DNA of 64,000 nucleotides, from positions 202,263 through 266,262 of the forward strand of contig NZ_ACJN02000003.1 in NCBI RefSeq assembly GCF_000174435.1. Direction: 5' to 3'. How positions within the stretch are numbered: the stretch's first letter is position 1; the number at the start of each line of letters is the position of its first letter. The stretch comes from Desulfonatronospira thiodismutans ASO3-1 (GTDB lineage Bacteria; Desulfobacterota; Desulfovibrionia; Desulfovibrionales; Desulfonatronovibrionaceae). The notes beneath the pieces were generated by a model. It was not told the origin of the DNA. It searched no databases and saw nothing but the letters and a program-made list of their open reading frames with translations. Position numbers and translations under genes: made by a program. This document shows, one piece after another, positions 25,912 through 34,991 of the stretch.

Positions 25912-26439
25912 TCAGGCCTTTTTGGGTCCCACCGGGGAAAGAAGCAGGTGCATGGTCCTGCCTTCATAGCGGGGTTCCTGTTCCACCCTGGCCACGTCCG
26001 AGGTCTGCTCCACCACCTTGTTTAAAATATCTGCTCCGCGGTCCTTGTGAGCCATCTCCCGGCCCCTGAAAAAAACCGAGACTTTAACCCTGTCTCCTTC
26101 TTCAATAAATTTGCGGATATGGCGGACCTTGGTGTTCAGGTCGTTTACGTCGGTTTTGGGACGAACCTTGATTTCCTTGACCTGGACTCTGGACTGCTTT
26201 TTCTTGGCTTCCTGCTTTTTCTTCTGCTGCTGATACTGGTATTTGCCGAAATCCATAATCCGGCATACAGGGGGATCAGCGTTGGGGGCCACTTCCACGA
26301 GATCAAAGCCCGAACTCTGAGCCATGTCCAGGGCCTGGCCGGTGTCCATAATGCCCAGCTGCTCGCCTTCGCCATTGATTACACGTACCTTCCTCGCCAT
26401 GATCTGCTTATTGCGGCGAGCCTTAGTAGAGGTATCTAT
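25912..26439 (-). CDS. infC: Translation initiation factor IF-3
   Basis: The first ATG (26400) would drop the conserved RRNKQI segment that precedes [12 protein letters not shown] in this family. Upstream in frame there is ATA at 26437-26439, eight bases after GGGAGG, and a stop codon just before it; no ATG, GTG or TTG lies between. An AUA start is therefore proposed, like the AUU/AUC/AUA starts through which IF-3 limits its own synthesis in other bacteria. The product is then 175 residues with both IF-3 domains ([22 protein letters not shown] linker, [16 protein letters not shown]). The start overlaps the end of thrS by 17 bp. Confidence 0.93.
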   Translation of the reverse strand: MDTSTKARRNKQIMARKVRVINGEGEQLGIMDTGQALDMAQSSGFDLVEVAPNADPPVCRIMDFGKYQYQQQKKKQEAKKKQSRVQVKEIKVRPKTDVNDLNTKVRHIRKFIEEGDRVKVSVFFRGREMAHKDRGADILNKVVEQTSDVARVEQEPRYEGRTMHLLLSPVGPKKA

Positions 26440-28363
26440 AACTCAATCCTCCCTTCTTAAACGGTTCATCCATGTCCTGAAAAATCTGATCCGCAACTTC
26501 CTGGATGCTCATAAGCCCCAGGTTTTTGCCGCCCCTTAAACGCACGTTCAGGCCAGACTCCTGAACCTCCTGGTCTCCGGCCACCAGCACGTATGGAATC
26601 TTTTCCATCTGGGCCTCGCGCACCTTGTACCCAAGCTTTTCGTTACGGTCGTCCACTTCCACCCGGATACCCATCTGCCTAAAGCGGTCCGCACAATCAT
26701 GAACATACCCGGCCTGGGCATCGGTAATATTCATGATACGGGCCTGCACAGGGGCCAGCCATGTGGGAAATGCTCCGCCGTAGTGCTCTATAAGCACACC
26801 TAGAAAGCGCTCTATAGCACCAAGGACCACTCTATGCAACATTACCGGCCTGTATTTCCTGCCGTCTTCACCGGTATATGTCAGGTCAAAACGCTCCGGC
26901 AGGGTGAAATCGCATTGCACCGTGGCGCACTGCCATTTGCGGTCCAGGGCATCCTTTAGCTTGATATCTATCTTGGGGCCGTAGAATGCGCCGTCCCCTG
27001 GATTTATCTCATAGGGCATATCCAGTGCATCCAGGGCGCTGGTCAGGGCCCTTGTGGATTTCTCCCATGCCTCGCTGGATCCGATGTGCTTTTCCGGACG
27101 GGTGCTCACCTCCACCACGTACTCAAACCCGAAAAGTCCCATGACGTCCCGGACAAAATTGACCACCCCGGTAATCTCGTCCTGCAGCTGATCCGGACGG
27201 CAAAGGATATGCGCATCGTCCTGGGTAAACTCCCGTACCCGCAGCAGGCCGTGCAGAACGCCGGACTTTTCATGCCGGTGCACCCGGCCCAGCTCAAAAT
27301 AACGCAGAGGCAGGTCGCGGTAGCTGCGCAGCTTAGATTTGTATATAAGCATGTGGGAGAGGCAGTTCATGGGTTTTACGCCGTAGACCTGCTCATCTAT
27401 GTGCGTAAAATACATGTTCTCCCGGTAATTATCGTAATGCCCGGACTTTTCCCAGAGCTCCCTGCGCAGTATCTGAGGACCCTGCACAATCTGATACCCG
27501 CGCCTTAAATGCTCCTTGCGCTCAAAATCCTCGAGAATGGTGCGGATAAGCGCCCCTTTGGGATGAAAAATGGGCATTCCCGGACCGGCCTCTTCGCTGA
27601 AACTGAAAAGATCCAGCTGCGCCCCCAGTTTGCGGTGATCGCGCTTTCTGGCTTCCTCCAGGCGGGTCAGATGCTTTTTGAGCTCTTTGTCTGAGGCAAA
27701 AGCTGTGCCGTAGATCCTCTGCAGCATGGGACGTTTTTCATCCCCGCGCCAGTATGCCCCGGCCACAGAGGTGAGTTTGAAGGACTTTACATAACCTGTG
27801 CTCGGCACATGCGGACCGCGACAGAGGTCGATAAAATCACCGTGCCTGTATAAAGACACCTCATCTTCTTCCAGTTCGTCCAGGATCTCCAGCTTGTAGG
27901 TCTCGTTCATATCCAGAAAGACCTTTTTGGCTTCTTCCCTGGACATGACCACCCTTTCAAAAGGCTGATCCTGGGCGATGCTCCGGGCCATTTCGGCCTC
28001 TATCTTCTCCAGGTCTTCCGGGGTGAAGGGACGTTCATAATCGAAATCGTAATAGAAGCCATGCTCAATGTCCGGGCCGATGGTCACCCTGGCCGACGGA
28101 AAAATGGTCTTCACCGCCTCGGCCATGATATGGGCCGCACTGTGCCTGAGCACCTTGAGTCCTTCCGGGCTGGAAAGGGAAACCGGCTCAAGCACCCCGC
28201 ACTGCTCATCAACCTCCGAACCCAGGTCGTACAGGCGGTCTTCACAGCGGCAGGCCACCGCTTCTTTAAATTTTTTCCCGGACAGGGCCTTGGACAGGAT
28301 TTCCCGGCAGGTCGCCCCGGTGCTCAACTGGATCTCTTCCGGGGCTCCGGACACTTTAACCAT
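26423..28363 (-). CDS. thrS: Threonine-tRNA ligase
   Basis: The full-length 646-residue enzyme contains the TGS domain (residues 1-60), the editing domain with [11 protein letters not shown] (zinc/editing motif, around residue 72) and TDPYY-like region, the class II core ([41 protein letters not shown]-type motif as [20 protein letters not shown]) and the anticodon-binding domain. It heads the thrS-infC-rpmI-rplT-pheST-merR order that is widely conserved. A GGGAGG..CCTCCC hairpin lies 27 bp upstream of the start. Confidence 0.98.
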   Translation of the reverse strand: MVKVSGAPEEIQLSTGATCREILSKALSGKKFKEAVACRCEDRLYDLGSEVDEQCGVLEPVSLSSPEGLKVLRHSAAHIMAEAVKTIFPSARVTIGPDIEHGFYYDFDYERPFTPEDLEKIEAEMARSIAQDQPFERVVMSREEAKKVFLDMNETYKLEILDELEEDEVSLYRHGDFIDLCRGPHVPSTGYVKSFKLTSVAGAYWRGDEKRPMLQRIYGTAFASDKELKKHLTRLEEARKRDHRKLGAQLDLFSFSEEAGPGMPIFHPKGALIRTILEDFERKEHLRRGYQIVQGPQILRRELWEKSGHYDNYRENMYFTHIDEQVYGVKPMNCLSHMLIYKSKLRSYRDLPLRYFELGRVHRHEKSGVLHGLLRVREFTQDDAHILCRPDQLQDEITGVVNFVRDVMGLFGFEYVVEVSTRPEKHIGSSEAWEKSTRALTSALDALDMPYEINPGDGAFYGPKIDIKLKDALDRKWQCATVQCDFTLPERFDLTYTGEDGRKYRPVMLHRVVLGAIERFLGVLIEHYGGAFPTWLAPVQARIMNITDAQAGYVHDCADRFRQMGIRVEVDDRNEKLGYKVREAQMEKIPYVLVAGDQEVQESGLNVRLRGGKNLGLMSIQEVADQIFQDMDEPFKKGGLSYRYLY

Positions 28364-28389
28364 TTTTTCTCCAGTTTATAAACAGATAA

Positions 28390-28408
28390 GGGAGGCTTGG
28401 GACCTCCC
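28390..28408 (-). terminator. Hairpin between tRNA-Val and thrS
   Basis: On the minus strand the sequence GGGAGG-TCCCAAG-CCTCCC is followed by TTATCTGTTT. It lies just after the tRNA-Val gene and just before the thrS start. It may end tRNA transcription, or act as a leader hairpin for thrS; the short stem and T-rich tail fit a modest terminator. Confidence 0.5.
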
Positions 28409-28425
28409 TGGCAAAACAGTAAGCG

Positions 28426-28500
28426 TGGTAGGCGCGAGGAGATTTGAACTCCTGACCCCTTGCGCGTCAAGCAAGTGCTCTCCCCCTGAGCTACGCGCCT
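28426..28500 (-). tRNA. tRNA-Val (anticodon GAC)
   Basis: A full cloverleaf can be drawn on the minus strand: acceptor AGGCGCG pairing with CGCGCCT, D arm GCTCAGGGGGAGAGC, anticodon stem CTTGC/GCAAG around loop TTGACGC (anticodon GAC), T arm CAGGAGTTCAAATCTCCTG-like, discriminator A and an encoded CCA. It is placed between pdxA and thrS. Confidence 0.95.
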
Positions 28501-28606
28501 GTAGTGCTGCTGAGCGCAAATACTTATCAGCATTGATAACCCTCTGTCAAGAACCTGGGAGTTAAGAGTTATCAGTTATTTGTTAAAAGTTGATAAAAAA
28601 TCACGC

Positions 28607-28697
28607 CCCCTGACCTCCGACCTCTGACTCCTGACCCCTGACCCCTGACCCCTGATTTCTGATCCCTGACTCCTGACCCCTGACTCCTGACCCCTGA
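28607..28697. repeat. Heptamer tandem repeat (CTGACCC and variants)
   Basis: About twelve 7-base units CTGACCC, CTGACTC, CTGATTT and similar stand directly after the pdxA stop codon. Seven-base tandem arrays of this sort are known as STRR sequences in cyanobacteria. Related arrays with other units are seen at 61940-61985, 62795-62895 and 63291-63504. Confidence 0.85.
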
Positions 28698-29693
28698 CTA
28701 CATCCCATCTTCCGGGGCCAGGCGCAGGGCCAGATCCAGCGCCTTTTCCAGGCTGCGGGGACTGGCCCGGCCAGTGCCGACAAGCTCAAACCCGGTGCCG
28801 TGGTCCACTGAAGTCCGGACCACCGGCAGCCCCAGGGTGACATTTGCGCACCGGCCGAACTCCACAAGCTTCAGGGGAGCCAGCCCCTGGTCATGATACA
28901 TGGCCAGCACGGCGGAAAACTCGTTATTCCAGGCCCGGTAAAAAACCGTATCCGCAGGAAAGGGGCCCTGAACATTAATTTTTTCGCTTCTGGCCTGTTC
29001 TATTGCCGGAATGACGGTTTCCGTCTCTTCAGTACCTGTCTTGCCGCCCTCCCCGGCATGAGGGTTCAGGCCGCACACCGCCAGGGGCTTGTGCCCCTCA
29101 CCCAGCCGGACCATGAAGGCGTGGGTCAGGCGCAGGCAGCGCAGTATTTTTTTCTGGGTGACAAGCTCCGGGACCAGGTGCAGTGGGGGGTGGGTTGTGA
29201 CCAGGCTTACCCGCAGCCTGTCTCCGCACAGGTGCATGCAGACCTGGTCCTGGGCCATGCCGAACTGGTGGGCCAGAAATTCGGTATGACCGGGAAAGTC
29301 GAACCCGGCCTCCTGTAGAAGATTTTTGTTCAAGGGACCGGTGGTCAGCACAACGTTCTGGTTGTACTTTAAAAATTCACAGGCGGTGCTCAGGGAAACA
29401 CCGGCAGCAAAACCGCCCTGGACATCCTCTTTTCCCGGGGCAGGCTCAAAATCCTTCAGCCCTTCAGGCTCAAAAAGATAAATCCCGGGTTTATCAAGCC
29501 TGTCCCGGTCCAGGGAGTCAATCCTCTTCCAGAACTTCTGTGCATCCATCTGCCTGCAGTGATGTTCCAGGGCTTTTTCCGGACCAATGACAAGCAGAGC
29601 GTGATCCCGGACAAACCTGTCTAAGTCTGCAAGCATGAGCAGTTCCGGGCCAAGGCCGTTGGGATCCCCTGGAGTATACAGAACAAGAGACAT
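28698..29693 (-). CDS. pdxA: 4-hydroxythreonine-4-phosphate dehydrogenase
   Basis: The 331-residue protein has the PdxA pattern: YTPGDPNGLGPEL (residues 6-18), TGPLNKNLLQEAGFDFPGHTEFLA with the metal/substrate residues, CGLNPHAGEGG, AMYHDQGLAPLKLV (metal-binding His) and VRTSVDHGTGFELVG. The enzyme oxidises 4-phosphohydroxy-threonine in the DXP-dependent vitamin B6 pathway. It stands downstream of the SAP-domain gene; before the insertion of the element at 29706 its ATG would have been five bases after that gene's stop, a tight operon. Confidence 0.95.
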   Translation of the reverse strand: MSLVLYTPGDPNGLGPELLMLADLDRFVRDHALLVIGPEKALEHHCRQMDAQKFWKRIDSLDRDRLDKPGIYLFEPEGLKDFEPAPGKEDVQGGFAAGVSLSTACEFLKYNQNVVLTTGPLNKNLLQEAGFDFPGHTEFLAHQFGMAQDQVCMHLCGDRLRVSLVTTHPPLHLVPELVTQKKILRCLRLTHAFMVRLGEGHKPLAVCGLNPHAGEGGKTGTEETETVIPAIEQARSEKINVQGPFPADTVFYRAWNNEFSAVLAMYHDQGLAPLKLVEFGRCANVTLGLPVVRTSVDHGTGFELVGTGRASPRSLEKALDLALRLAPEDGM

Positions 29694-29705
29694 AAGTTAG
29701 TCTTG

Positions 29706-29909
29706 TTTCCATCCGGAAATTCTTTATTTCCGGATGCTGAAATTGGTGGTTTTCTTTCCGGAAACGAGGAATTTTTTCTTTTGGCAAGGAAATCAAGCAA
29801 TTATGAGGAGGCGTATCTTAATACGTTGACGAATAATTGTGTAGATTAACCACGCGAGGCGCGTGGCAGGCTCAGCCAAAAGGAAAAAGAACCGTTTCCG
29901 GATGAAAAC
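29706..29909 (-). mobile_element. MITE-like intercistronic element, copy 2 (SAP gene-pdxA)
   Basis: A 204-bp copy of the element at 25487-25669, with a central block of about 75 bases that is nearly unchanged (one G/T and one C/T difference in the hairpin region). It is flanked by TAGTCTTG (29698-29705) and TAATCTTG (29910-29917), an 8-base target duplication with one change. It has an extra CCACGCG-AGG-CGCGTGG palindrome inside. As in copy 1 it sits at the stop codon of the upstream gene and would have changed an original TAA into TAG. Confidence 0.85.
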
Positions 29910-30109
29910 TAATCTTGAGGGGAAAGCTTCAGACATTCCTGGTAAAAAAGGCAGCCGTGCTGGTCACACTCACCCTCCACCACCCTGGCGAAACAGTCTG
30001 AATTGCCCTCGGCAATCTGTATCAGGCGAACCGCCTGTACCTTGCTTACCGCGTAAGGCAGTTTTACGGATCTTTCCCTGGCCAGGTCCCTTATCTCCTT
30101 CATTTTCAT
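29909..30109 (-). CDS. Small SAP-domain protein
   Basis: Taken from the ATG at 30109 (MKMKEIRDLARERSVKLPYA), preferred over one five codons upstream because the SAP motif normally starts the protein. It is 66 residues: a SAP-like helix-turn-helix (residues 1-38) followed by AEGNSDCFARVVEGECDQHGCLFYQECL, whose four cysteines could bind a metal. Similar small proteins are frequent in deltaproteobacteria; SAP domains usually bind DNA. The stop codon TAG is produced at the element junction. Confidence 0.75.
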   Translation of the reverse strand: MKMKEIRDLARERSVKLPYAVSKVQAVRLIQIAEGNSDCFARVVEGECDQHGCLFYQECLKLSPQD

Positions 30110-30180
30110 AACTATAACCTCCACCGGGCATGCTTTTTACACGCCTCAATTATGCTCCTGGAAACCAGGAAATACAAAAA

Positions 30181-31647
30181 TCAGATTTCTCCTGTGCCAT
30201 CTCCCAGTTCCTGGTACAACCGGGCGTATTCACGGGCGGATCTGGACCAGGAGAAGTCCTGGTGCATTCCACGTACAACCATCTTTTTCCAGGCATCGGC
30301 ATCCTGGTACAGGGCCAGGGCATTTTGAATCGCACCCCAGAAGGATCTGGCCGTGGGTTCAGGGAATACAAAGCCCGTTGAATTTTCCTCGGGGTAGGGT
30401 ATTATTGTGTCTTTCAACCCACCCACTGCTGTTGCCACCGGGGGAGTGCCGTAGCGCAGGCTGTACATCTGGGTCAGCCCGCATGGCTCATATCTGGACG
30501 GCATGAGAAATATATCCGTGCCGGCCTGTATCTTGTGGGCCATTTCCTCGGTGTACCCCACTATACCAGCCACGTGCCCGGGGTAAGCCTCCACCAGGTT
30601 CATGAGCTCGTTCTCGTACTCGGCGTCACCTTCTCCCAGGACCACAATGCCCACATCCTGGCGGACCAGGTCGGGCATAAGCTCGATTAGAAGATCAATG
30701 CCTTTCTGGCTGCGAAACCTCCCGATAAACCCCAGGACGGGCCGGGAGAGGAGCCTTTCAGGCAAACAGAGGGTCTCCAGGAGTTCTTTTTTGCACAGGT
30801 ACTTGCCGTAAAGATCCCTGGAGGAATAGCCGGCCTCCAGATACCTGTCCTTGGACGGGTCCCATACATCGTAGTCGGAACCGTTTAAAATCCCCACAAG
30901 GTCCTTACTGCGTTTCTGCAGGACGCTTTCCAGGCCGCAGCCGTATTCAGGAGTCAGGATTTCCTCGGCATAGGACGGACTTACCGTAGTGATCCTGTCT
31001 GCGTAGGAAATGCCGCCCTTGAGCAGGTTGAATGAGTCGTAAAACTCAACACCGTCCATACTCCAGGCATCATACGGCAGACCGCAGTCCCAGAAGAGGC
31101 GCACGGAAAAACGTCCCTGGAAAGCCAGGTTGTGAATGGTGAAAACGGACCTGGTATTCTTCCAGTACGGGTCGGTCCTGCGCTGGTAATAAAGATAGGG
31201 TGAAACCAGGGCTGCATGCCAGTCGTGTGCATGAATTATTCTGGGAGCTTTTCCGAAGGCCTTCATCAGGGACATGGCCGCCCGGCAGAAAAATATGAAA
31301 CGCTCGCAGTTGTCGAAATAGTCCCCTTTATATGTGCAGTAGTAATACCTGCGGTCAAAGTACTCCCCTCTGTCCAGGAAATAAACAGGCATGCCCCTGA
31401 ATTCCGCCTGCAGGACATCGGTGGTGATCCCCGGCCAAGGATACCCGACATTCAGGTCCTCGTAAACAAGCCTGGGGCTGTAGGCGCTGGTGGATATGCG
31501 GCCGTAAAGCGGTGTAATTACGCATACGTTGTAGCCCATATTGTGAAGAGTCAGGGGCATCACCCCCAGTACATCCGCAAGCCCTCCTGTTTTGGAGAAA
31601 GGGTAGATTTCAGAAGCCACAAAACATATATCAGGTGGAGAATACAT
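30181..31647 (-). CDS. glgA: Glycogen synthase (ADP-glucose starch synthase)
   Basis: The 488-residue GT5 enzyme shows the N-terminal ADP-glucose binding motif SKTGGLADVLG (KTGGL, residues 19-29), a HAHDWHAAL motif near 141, and in the C-terminal lobe GFIGRFRSQKGIDLLIELMP, PSRYEPCGLTQMYSLRYGTPPVA and VGGLKDTI. It elongates alpha-1,4-glucan. A ROK sugar kinase and a Nudix hydrolase follow upstream on the same strand, so a carbohydrate storage or sugar-nucleotide theme is possible, though a repeat-rich 500-bp gap lies between. Confidence 0.96.
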   Translation of the reverse strand: MYSPPDICFVASEIYPFSKTGGLADVLGVMPLTLHNMGYNVCVITPLYGRISTSAYSPRLVYEDLNVGYPWPGITTDVLQAEFRGMPVYFLDRGEYFDRRYYYCTYKGDYFDNCERFIFFCRAAMSLMKAFGKAPRIIHAHDWHAALVSPYLYYQRRTDPYWKNTRSVFTIHNLAFQGRFSVRLFWDCGLPYDAWSMDGVEFYDSFNLLKGGISYADRITTVSPSYAEEILTPEYGCGLESVLQKRSKDLVGILNGSDYDVWDPSKDRYLEAGYSSRDLYGKYLCKKELLETLCLPERLLSRPVLGFIGRFRSQKGIDLLIELMPDLVRQDVGIVVLGEGDAEYENELMNLVEAYPGHVAGIVGYTEEMAHKIQAGTDIFLMPSRYEPCGLTQMYSLRYGTPPVATAVGGLKDTIIPYPEENSTGFVFPEPTARSFWGAIQNALALYQDADAWKKMVVRGMHQDFSWSRSAREYARLYQELGDGTGEI

Positions 31648-31777
31648 AAGCCCTCAAGGAAAATTTAGACTGGTTGCCGGTGGTTACTGGTAGTGATCAA
31701 CAAAGTCGGGAAAATTCTAACTCAATACGCCATAAAAAAGCAAATCAAAAAAATTCTGCTGCCAAAGTAACTATTCA

Positions 31778-32048
31778 CCAGGGTCCGGAGACTTCGCAAA
31801 CAGGACGTAAAAACTCACTCCTATGAAGCGTAAATCAAAACCTATACACGAGTTTTTAAGCCAGAATGATTTATATAACCTGCTCTAAATCAAGTTCGGT
31901 GTCTTACGGTTTTGATTAATCACGCCACAGGCGTGACTCCGCGTTGTTCAGATCCCGCACTTACTTTTTGGCAAATCTTGATTTGAAAATTGATCAGTCA
32001 TAGAAAAAGTAAGTGCGGGACCCTGTTTGCAAAGCCCCCGGACCCTGG
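31778..32048. mobile_element. MITE-like element with GGTCCGG ends, copy 1, carrying a nested palindrome
   Basis: A 271-bp unit with 27-base terminal inverted repeats CCAGGGTCCGGAGACTTCGC and GCAAAGCCCCCGGACCCTGG. Inner sequence GACGTAAAAACTCACTCC and GTAAATCAAAACCTA matches, in reverse, the interior of the unit at 34992-35186. A 68-bp palindrome of the GCACTTA family (31953-32020) and a small TCACGCCACAGGCGTGA palindrome are inserted into it. No coding capacity. Confidence 0.8.
31953..32020. repeat. Nested GCACTTA-family palindrome
   Basis: Arms TCCCGCACTTACTTTTT and AAAAAGTAAGTGCGGGA enclose about 34 A/T-rich bases. It lies inside the larger MITE-like unit, so it arrived later. Confidence 0.8.
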
Positions 32049-32140
32049 ATATCAGCGGTACGCAGAGATTAACCAATGTTATCAGATGATGAATAGTTAG
32101 CTGCAAAAAAACTGTATCGTGAAAAAAGGCAGGCAAAAAA

Positions 32141-33034
32141 TCACTGCTGCATCAGGTAGCCCATACCCCACAGTGCGCTCATTTGAGGGTCCGGCGACAG
32201 TTCGATCCTGTCTGGAATCAGCCAGGGCCTTGTTTTCAGCCTGAAGTTTATGCTTTGGGGCACCACCTCGGAAAAACAGGGTCCCAGCCTGCTCAGCCCC
32301 CCGCTCAGGCCGATATTTTTTATCCCGAAAATGGAGACCATCTGGCTTAGAAAAAGCCCCAGCCTCCTGCCGTACTGCTGCATGGTCACAAGAGCCTTTT
32401 CATCCTTTTTCTCAAGATAAATATCCAGATCTTTCAGGCTGGCCAGGGAAAGTCCGTTCTGCATGGCCAGTTCTTTCAGGGCAGCGGCATTGAGCCAGGT
32501 CTCGGCGCACCCTGTCTGTCCACAGCCGCACCTTTTTCCCCTGTTTGGCCCCATATAGACATGTCCCAGCTCAGGTCCTGCGTCCAGCCTGCCTCGCCAT
32601 ACCCTCCTGTCCATTATGACCCCTGAACCCAGCCCTGTGCCCAGGGTAAACACCAGGGCATCCTTTTCCCCGGCCAGACAGCCATTGAATATCTCCCCCA
32701 GGGCCGCGGCCTGGGCATCATTCTCCAGGACGGGCCTGATGCCGAAAATCCCGGATACGAATCCGGCCAGGTCAAACCCCTTGAGTTCCGGCATGTTGGT
32801 CGGGGTAAAGTATATGCCCTGTTCCAGGTTCAAAGGCCCTGCACTGGCGATGCCGATATTATTTACAGCCCCCGGGGATTTCTGCATCACATTCTGGATG
32901 AGTCCAGCCAGGGCCTTTTTGGTGCCTGCCAGCTCTCTGGGCCTGGGCACGTTCAGCACCTCCCCGCACCGGCCATCCCGGTCCATCCAGGTACCCCGGA
33001 TATTGCTTCCTCCAAGATCTATGCAGATATACAT
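32141..33034 (-). CDS. ROK family sugar kinase (glucokinase-like)
   Basis: Taken from the ATG at 33034, because MYICIDLGGSNIRGTWMD is the normal ROK start and the codons before it overlap the Nudix gene. The 297-residue protein has the phosphate loop DLGGSNIRG, the sugar-binding PELKGF/GAENDAQA-type region as VLENDAQAAALGE, the TLGTGLGSGVI loop, and the ROK zinc motif CGCGQTGCAETW. It should phosphorylate a hexose such as glucose with ATP. The start follows the Nudix stop by 7 bp, so the two genes are likely one transcript. Confidence 0.88.
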   Translation of the reverse strand: MYICIDLGGSNIRGTWMDRDGRCGEVLNVPRPRELAGTKKALAGLIQNVMQKSPGAVNNIGIASAGPLNLEQGIYFTPTNMPELKGFDLAGFVSGIFGIRPVLENDAQAAALGEIFNGCLAGEKDALVFTLGTGLGSGVIMDRRVWRGRLDAGPELGHVYMGPNRGKRCGCGQTGCAETWLNAAALKELAMQNGLSLASLKDLDIYLEKKDEKALVTMQQYGRRLGLFLSQMVSIFGIKNIGLSGGLSRLGPCFSEVVPQSINFRLKTRPWLIPDRIELSPDPQMSALWGMGYLMQQ

Positions 33035-33041
33035 ACCGGGC

Positions 33042-33494
33042 TCACTTGAATCTATCCAGTTTACAGGTGAAATCAGCCAGAATCTCTTTATGGTCAAAGG
33101 CCAGTTCCGGAAGGTTGTCCAGGTCGAAAATGCCTGCTCTGCCGGCGTCGTCTCCGGGGCTCAGCTCCTGTCCGGCCAAAGGGTGTGCCACAAACACGAC
33201 GCTCATGGTATGCTGCCTGGGATCACGCCGGGGATGGGAATAAACACCTGTTAGATCAGTCAGGGTTACCTGGAGACCTGTTTCCTCCAGGGCTTCACGG
33301 ACAGCAGCGCTTTCCACCGTCTCCCCGTAATCCACAAACCCGCCCGGCAGAGCCCAGCCATGGGGCGGATTCTTCCTTTCTATCAAAACGATGCCCCTGG
33401 GCGGAAAGTGAATTATAATATCCACAGTGGGCACAGGATTTCTAAATACTGCAACCGGATGCCCGCAGGAGGGGCAGGGCTTTTCAATGGACAT
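33042..33494 (-). CDS. Nudix hydrolase (ADP-ribose pyrophosphatase-like)
   Basis: A 150-residue protein with an intact Nudix box, [24 protein letters not shown] (shown in part: GX5E at 71-77, REALEETG at 86-93). The N terminus has CPSCGHPV, half of a zinc ribbon. The [17 protein letters not shown] segment fits ADP-ribose/NADH-type Nudix enzymes. Substrate cannot be fixed from sequence. It is divergent from the glycosyltransferase gene at 33521, with only 26 bp between the start codons. Confidence 0.85.
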   Translation of the reverse strand: MSIEKPCPSCGHPVAVFRNPVPTVDIIIHFPPRGIVLIERKNPPHGWALPGGFVDYGETVESAAVREALEETGLQVTLTDLTGVYSHPRRDPRQHTMSVVFVAHPLAGQELSPGDDAGRAGIFDLDNLPELAFDHKEILADFTCKLDRFK

Positions 33495-33520
33495 GCCAGC
33501 ATCCCGGGTTTATAAGTCAT

Positions 33521-34477
33521 ATGGATCAAACGCTCACATTCAAGAACTCTCTAATGAAAAAACTTCCTTCTGACAACATTATATTGACGCATAAAGGCGC
33601 TCTGGGGGATTTTCTTCTGGCCTGGCCGGCCTTTCTGTCCATAAGGACCTTTTTCAGCCAGGCGGAAATATTCTGGCACGGCAGGGATGACTTCCTGCCC
33701 TGGCTGCGTCCGTTGAACATTAAAAAAGTGCCTCACCGGACAGCCTCTGCCTTAGACGGGCTTTACAGCCGCTCAACATGGCCGGAATCACTAAGAAAAT
33801 CTACGGTATTCTGGTTCGGGCTGGACCGGGTTACAATTGCCTGCAGCCATCCACAACTCTTTTTCCTGACTGCAGTGGATTTTGCCCGTAAAAGACATGT
33901 CCGGTATAATTATCTGTACCAGCTTGAGAAGCTGGGAATTTCTTTTTACCGGAATTGGCAAGAAAGCTGGAAGGATATGTTCGCCAAGCAGGATACGCAG
34001 GACCTGGCCCTTATTTTTCCAGGCTCAGGCAACCCGGCGAAAAACTGGCCGGTAAAAAACTTTATATGGGCCGGGAAGCGCTTTCAAAGCGCAGGGCTGA
34101 AGCCCCTGCTGGTGCTTGGCCCTGCCGAGGAAAAAAACGGTATTTCCGAAAGCAGTCTGCAGCAGACAACATGCTCCAGTCTGGAAGACCTGCAGGGCCT
34201 GATCCTCAAGTCGCGCGTGCTGCTGGGCAACGACTCCGGACCTATGCACCTGGGAGCCATGTTCAGCAAGCCGGGGCTGGTCCTCTTCGGCCCCACCCCT
34301 CTTTATATGTGGCGTCCACAGGGAATGAGGGTCCTGAAGTCCCCGGCACATTGTGCCCCCTGCTCCAAAACGGCCCGCGTCCAGTGCCAGGAACCCACGT
34401 GCATGCAGGCCATAACCAGAGAAAAGGTCCAGGCCTGGATGGATAAATTTTTGTACTGTCAGCGTACCGGCCTTTGA
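33521..34477 (+). CDS. Glycosyltransferase family 9 (heptosyltransferase-like)
   Basis: The 318-residue protein has GT9 features: HKGALGDFLLAWPAFLSIRTFF at the N terminus, LALIFPGSGNPAKNWPVKNF around residue 165, and the nucleotide-sugar region VLLGNDSGPMHLGAMFSKPGLVLFGPT (around 233-259). GT9 enzymes add heptose to lipopolysaccharide core at the inner membrane. A start at 33554 (MKKLPSDN) is equally possible because no Shine-Dalgarno sequence marks the first ATG. Cysteines near the C terminus (HCAPCSKTARVQCQEPTC) are typical of the subfamily. Confidence 0.85.
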   Translation: MDQTLTFKNSLMKKLPSDNIILTHKGALGDFLLAWPAFLSIRTFFSQAEIFWHGRDDFLPWLRPLNIKKVPHRTASALDGLYSRSTWPESLRKSTVFWFGLDRVTIACSHPQLFFLTAVDFARKRHVRYNYLYQLEKLGISFYRNWQESWKDMFAKQDTQDLALIFPGSGNPAKNWPVKNFIWAGKRFQSAGLKPLLVLGPAEEKNGISESSLQQTTCSSLEDLQGLILKSRVLLGNDSGPMHLGAMFSKPGLVLFGPTPLYMWRPQGMRVLKSPAHCAPCSKTARVQCQEPTCMQAITREKVQAWMDKFLYCQRTGL

Positions 34478-34499
34478 TTTTCATACCCCCAAAACAAAA

Positions 34500-34533
34500 C
34501 CGGCTTCCCTGTCTGACATAACAGAGAAGCCGG
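34500..34533 (+). terminator. Probable terminator after the GT9 gene
   Basis: CCGGCTTC-C-CTGT ... ACAG-A-GAAGCCGG forms a 12-pair stem with one mismatch, followed by CTTT. It lies 23 bp after the stop codon. The T-run is short, so strength is uncertain. Confidence 0.55.
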
Positions 34534-34734
34534 CTTTGGCAAAAGGAGGAAGAAACGTTATTTAAATAGATGCAATCAGCGGGCCAAAACTCATGGGCTC
34601 ATAAAATCCAGGCTGGCCCTCGCTTTTACGACTCACCCCCTTCTTGTCCAGGTAAAAAAAATTTGACACCATTACCAAAGCCCCCTCTCCGCCTCCATAC
34701 AGGGTAAAATTTTTTATACTTTTCCCAGGCCAAT

Positions 34735-34892
34735 ATATCACTACAGCGAAACTTATAAAATTTTATGCCTGCCTCAATTGGGGACAGGCACCCCTCACTT
34801 ATTTTTATTAAATGATCTTGGTTTTATTGGAAAAAATATGTGAGGGGAGCCAGTCCCCGGAGGTAAATAAATAAGTTTCGCTGTAGTGATAT
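34735..34892. mobile_element. Double-palindrome element (GGGGACAGGCAC type), copy A
   Basis: Outer arms ATATCACTACAGCGAAACTTA and the exact complement at 34872-34892 enclose a core with GGGGACAGGCACCCCTCACTT and, at the other side, GTGAGGGGAGCCAGTCCCC. The core design 'GGGGACAGGCAC ... GAGCCAGTCCCC' is shared with the elements at 55361 and 61728 though the outer arms differ. No coding capacity. Confidence 0.8.
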
Positions 34893-34991
34893 TAAGTAAG
34901 ACACAAGCAATCCGCGCCAGGACAAAAAATCTCTACCCTTTTTGTAAATATTCACCATTTGCCACAACTGATCAATATAACATCAAGCTGC

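Larger units (their letters stand above)
31648..32140. other. Intergenic repeat tract upstream of glgA
   Basis: Apart from the element at 31778-32048 no gene or RNA is seen. The promoter of glgA should be within the first 130 bases (31648-31777), where the sequence is A/T-rich. Confidence 0.5.

Noticed and set aside
28324-28533. Small minus-strand frame across the tRNA-Val gene
   Set aside because: It translates the tRNA itself; typical false small protein.
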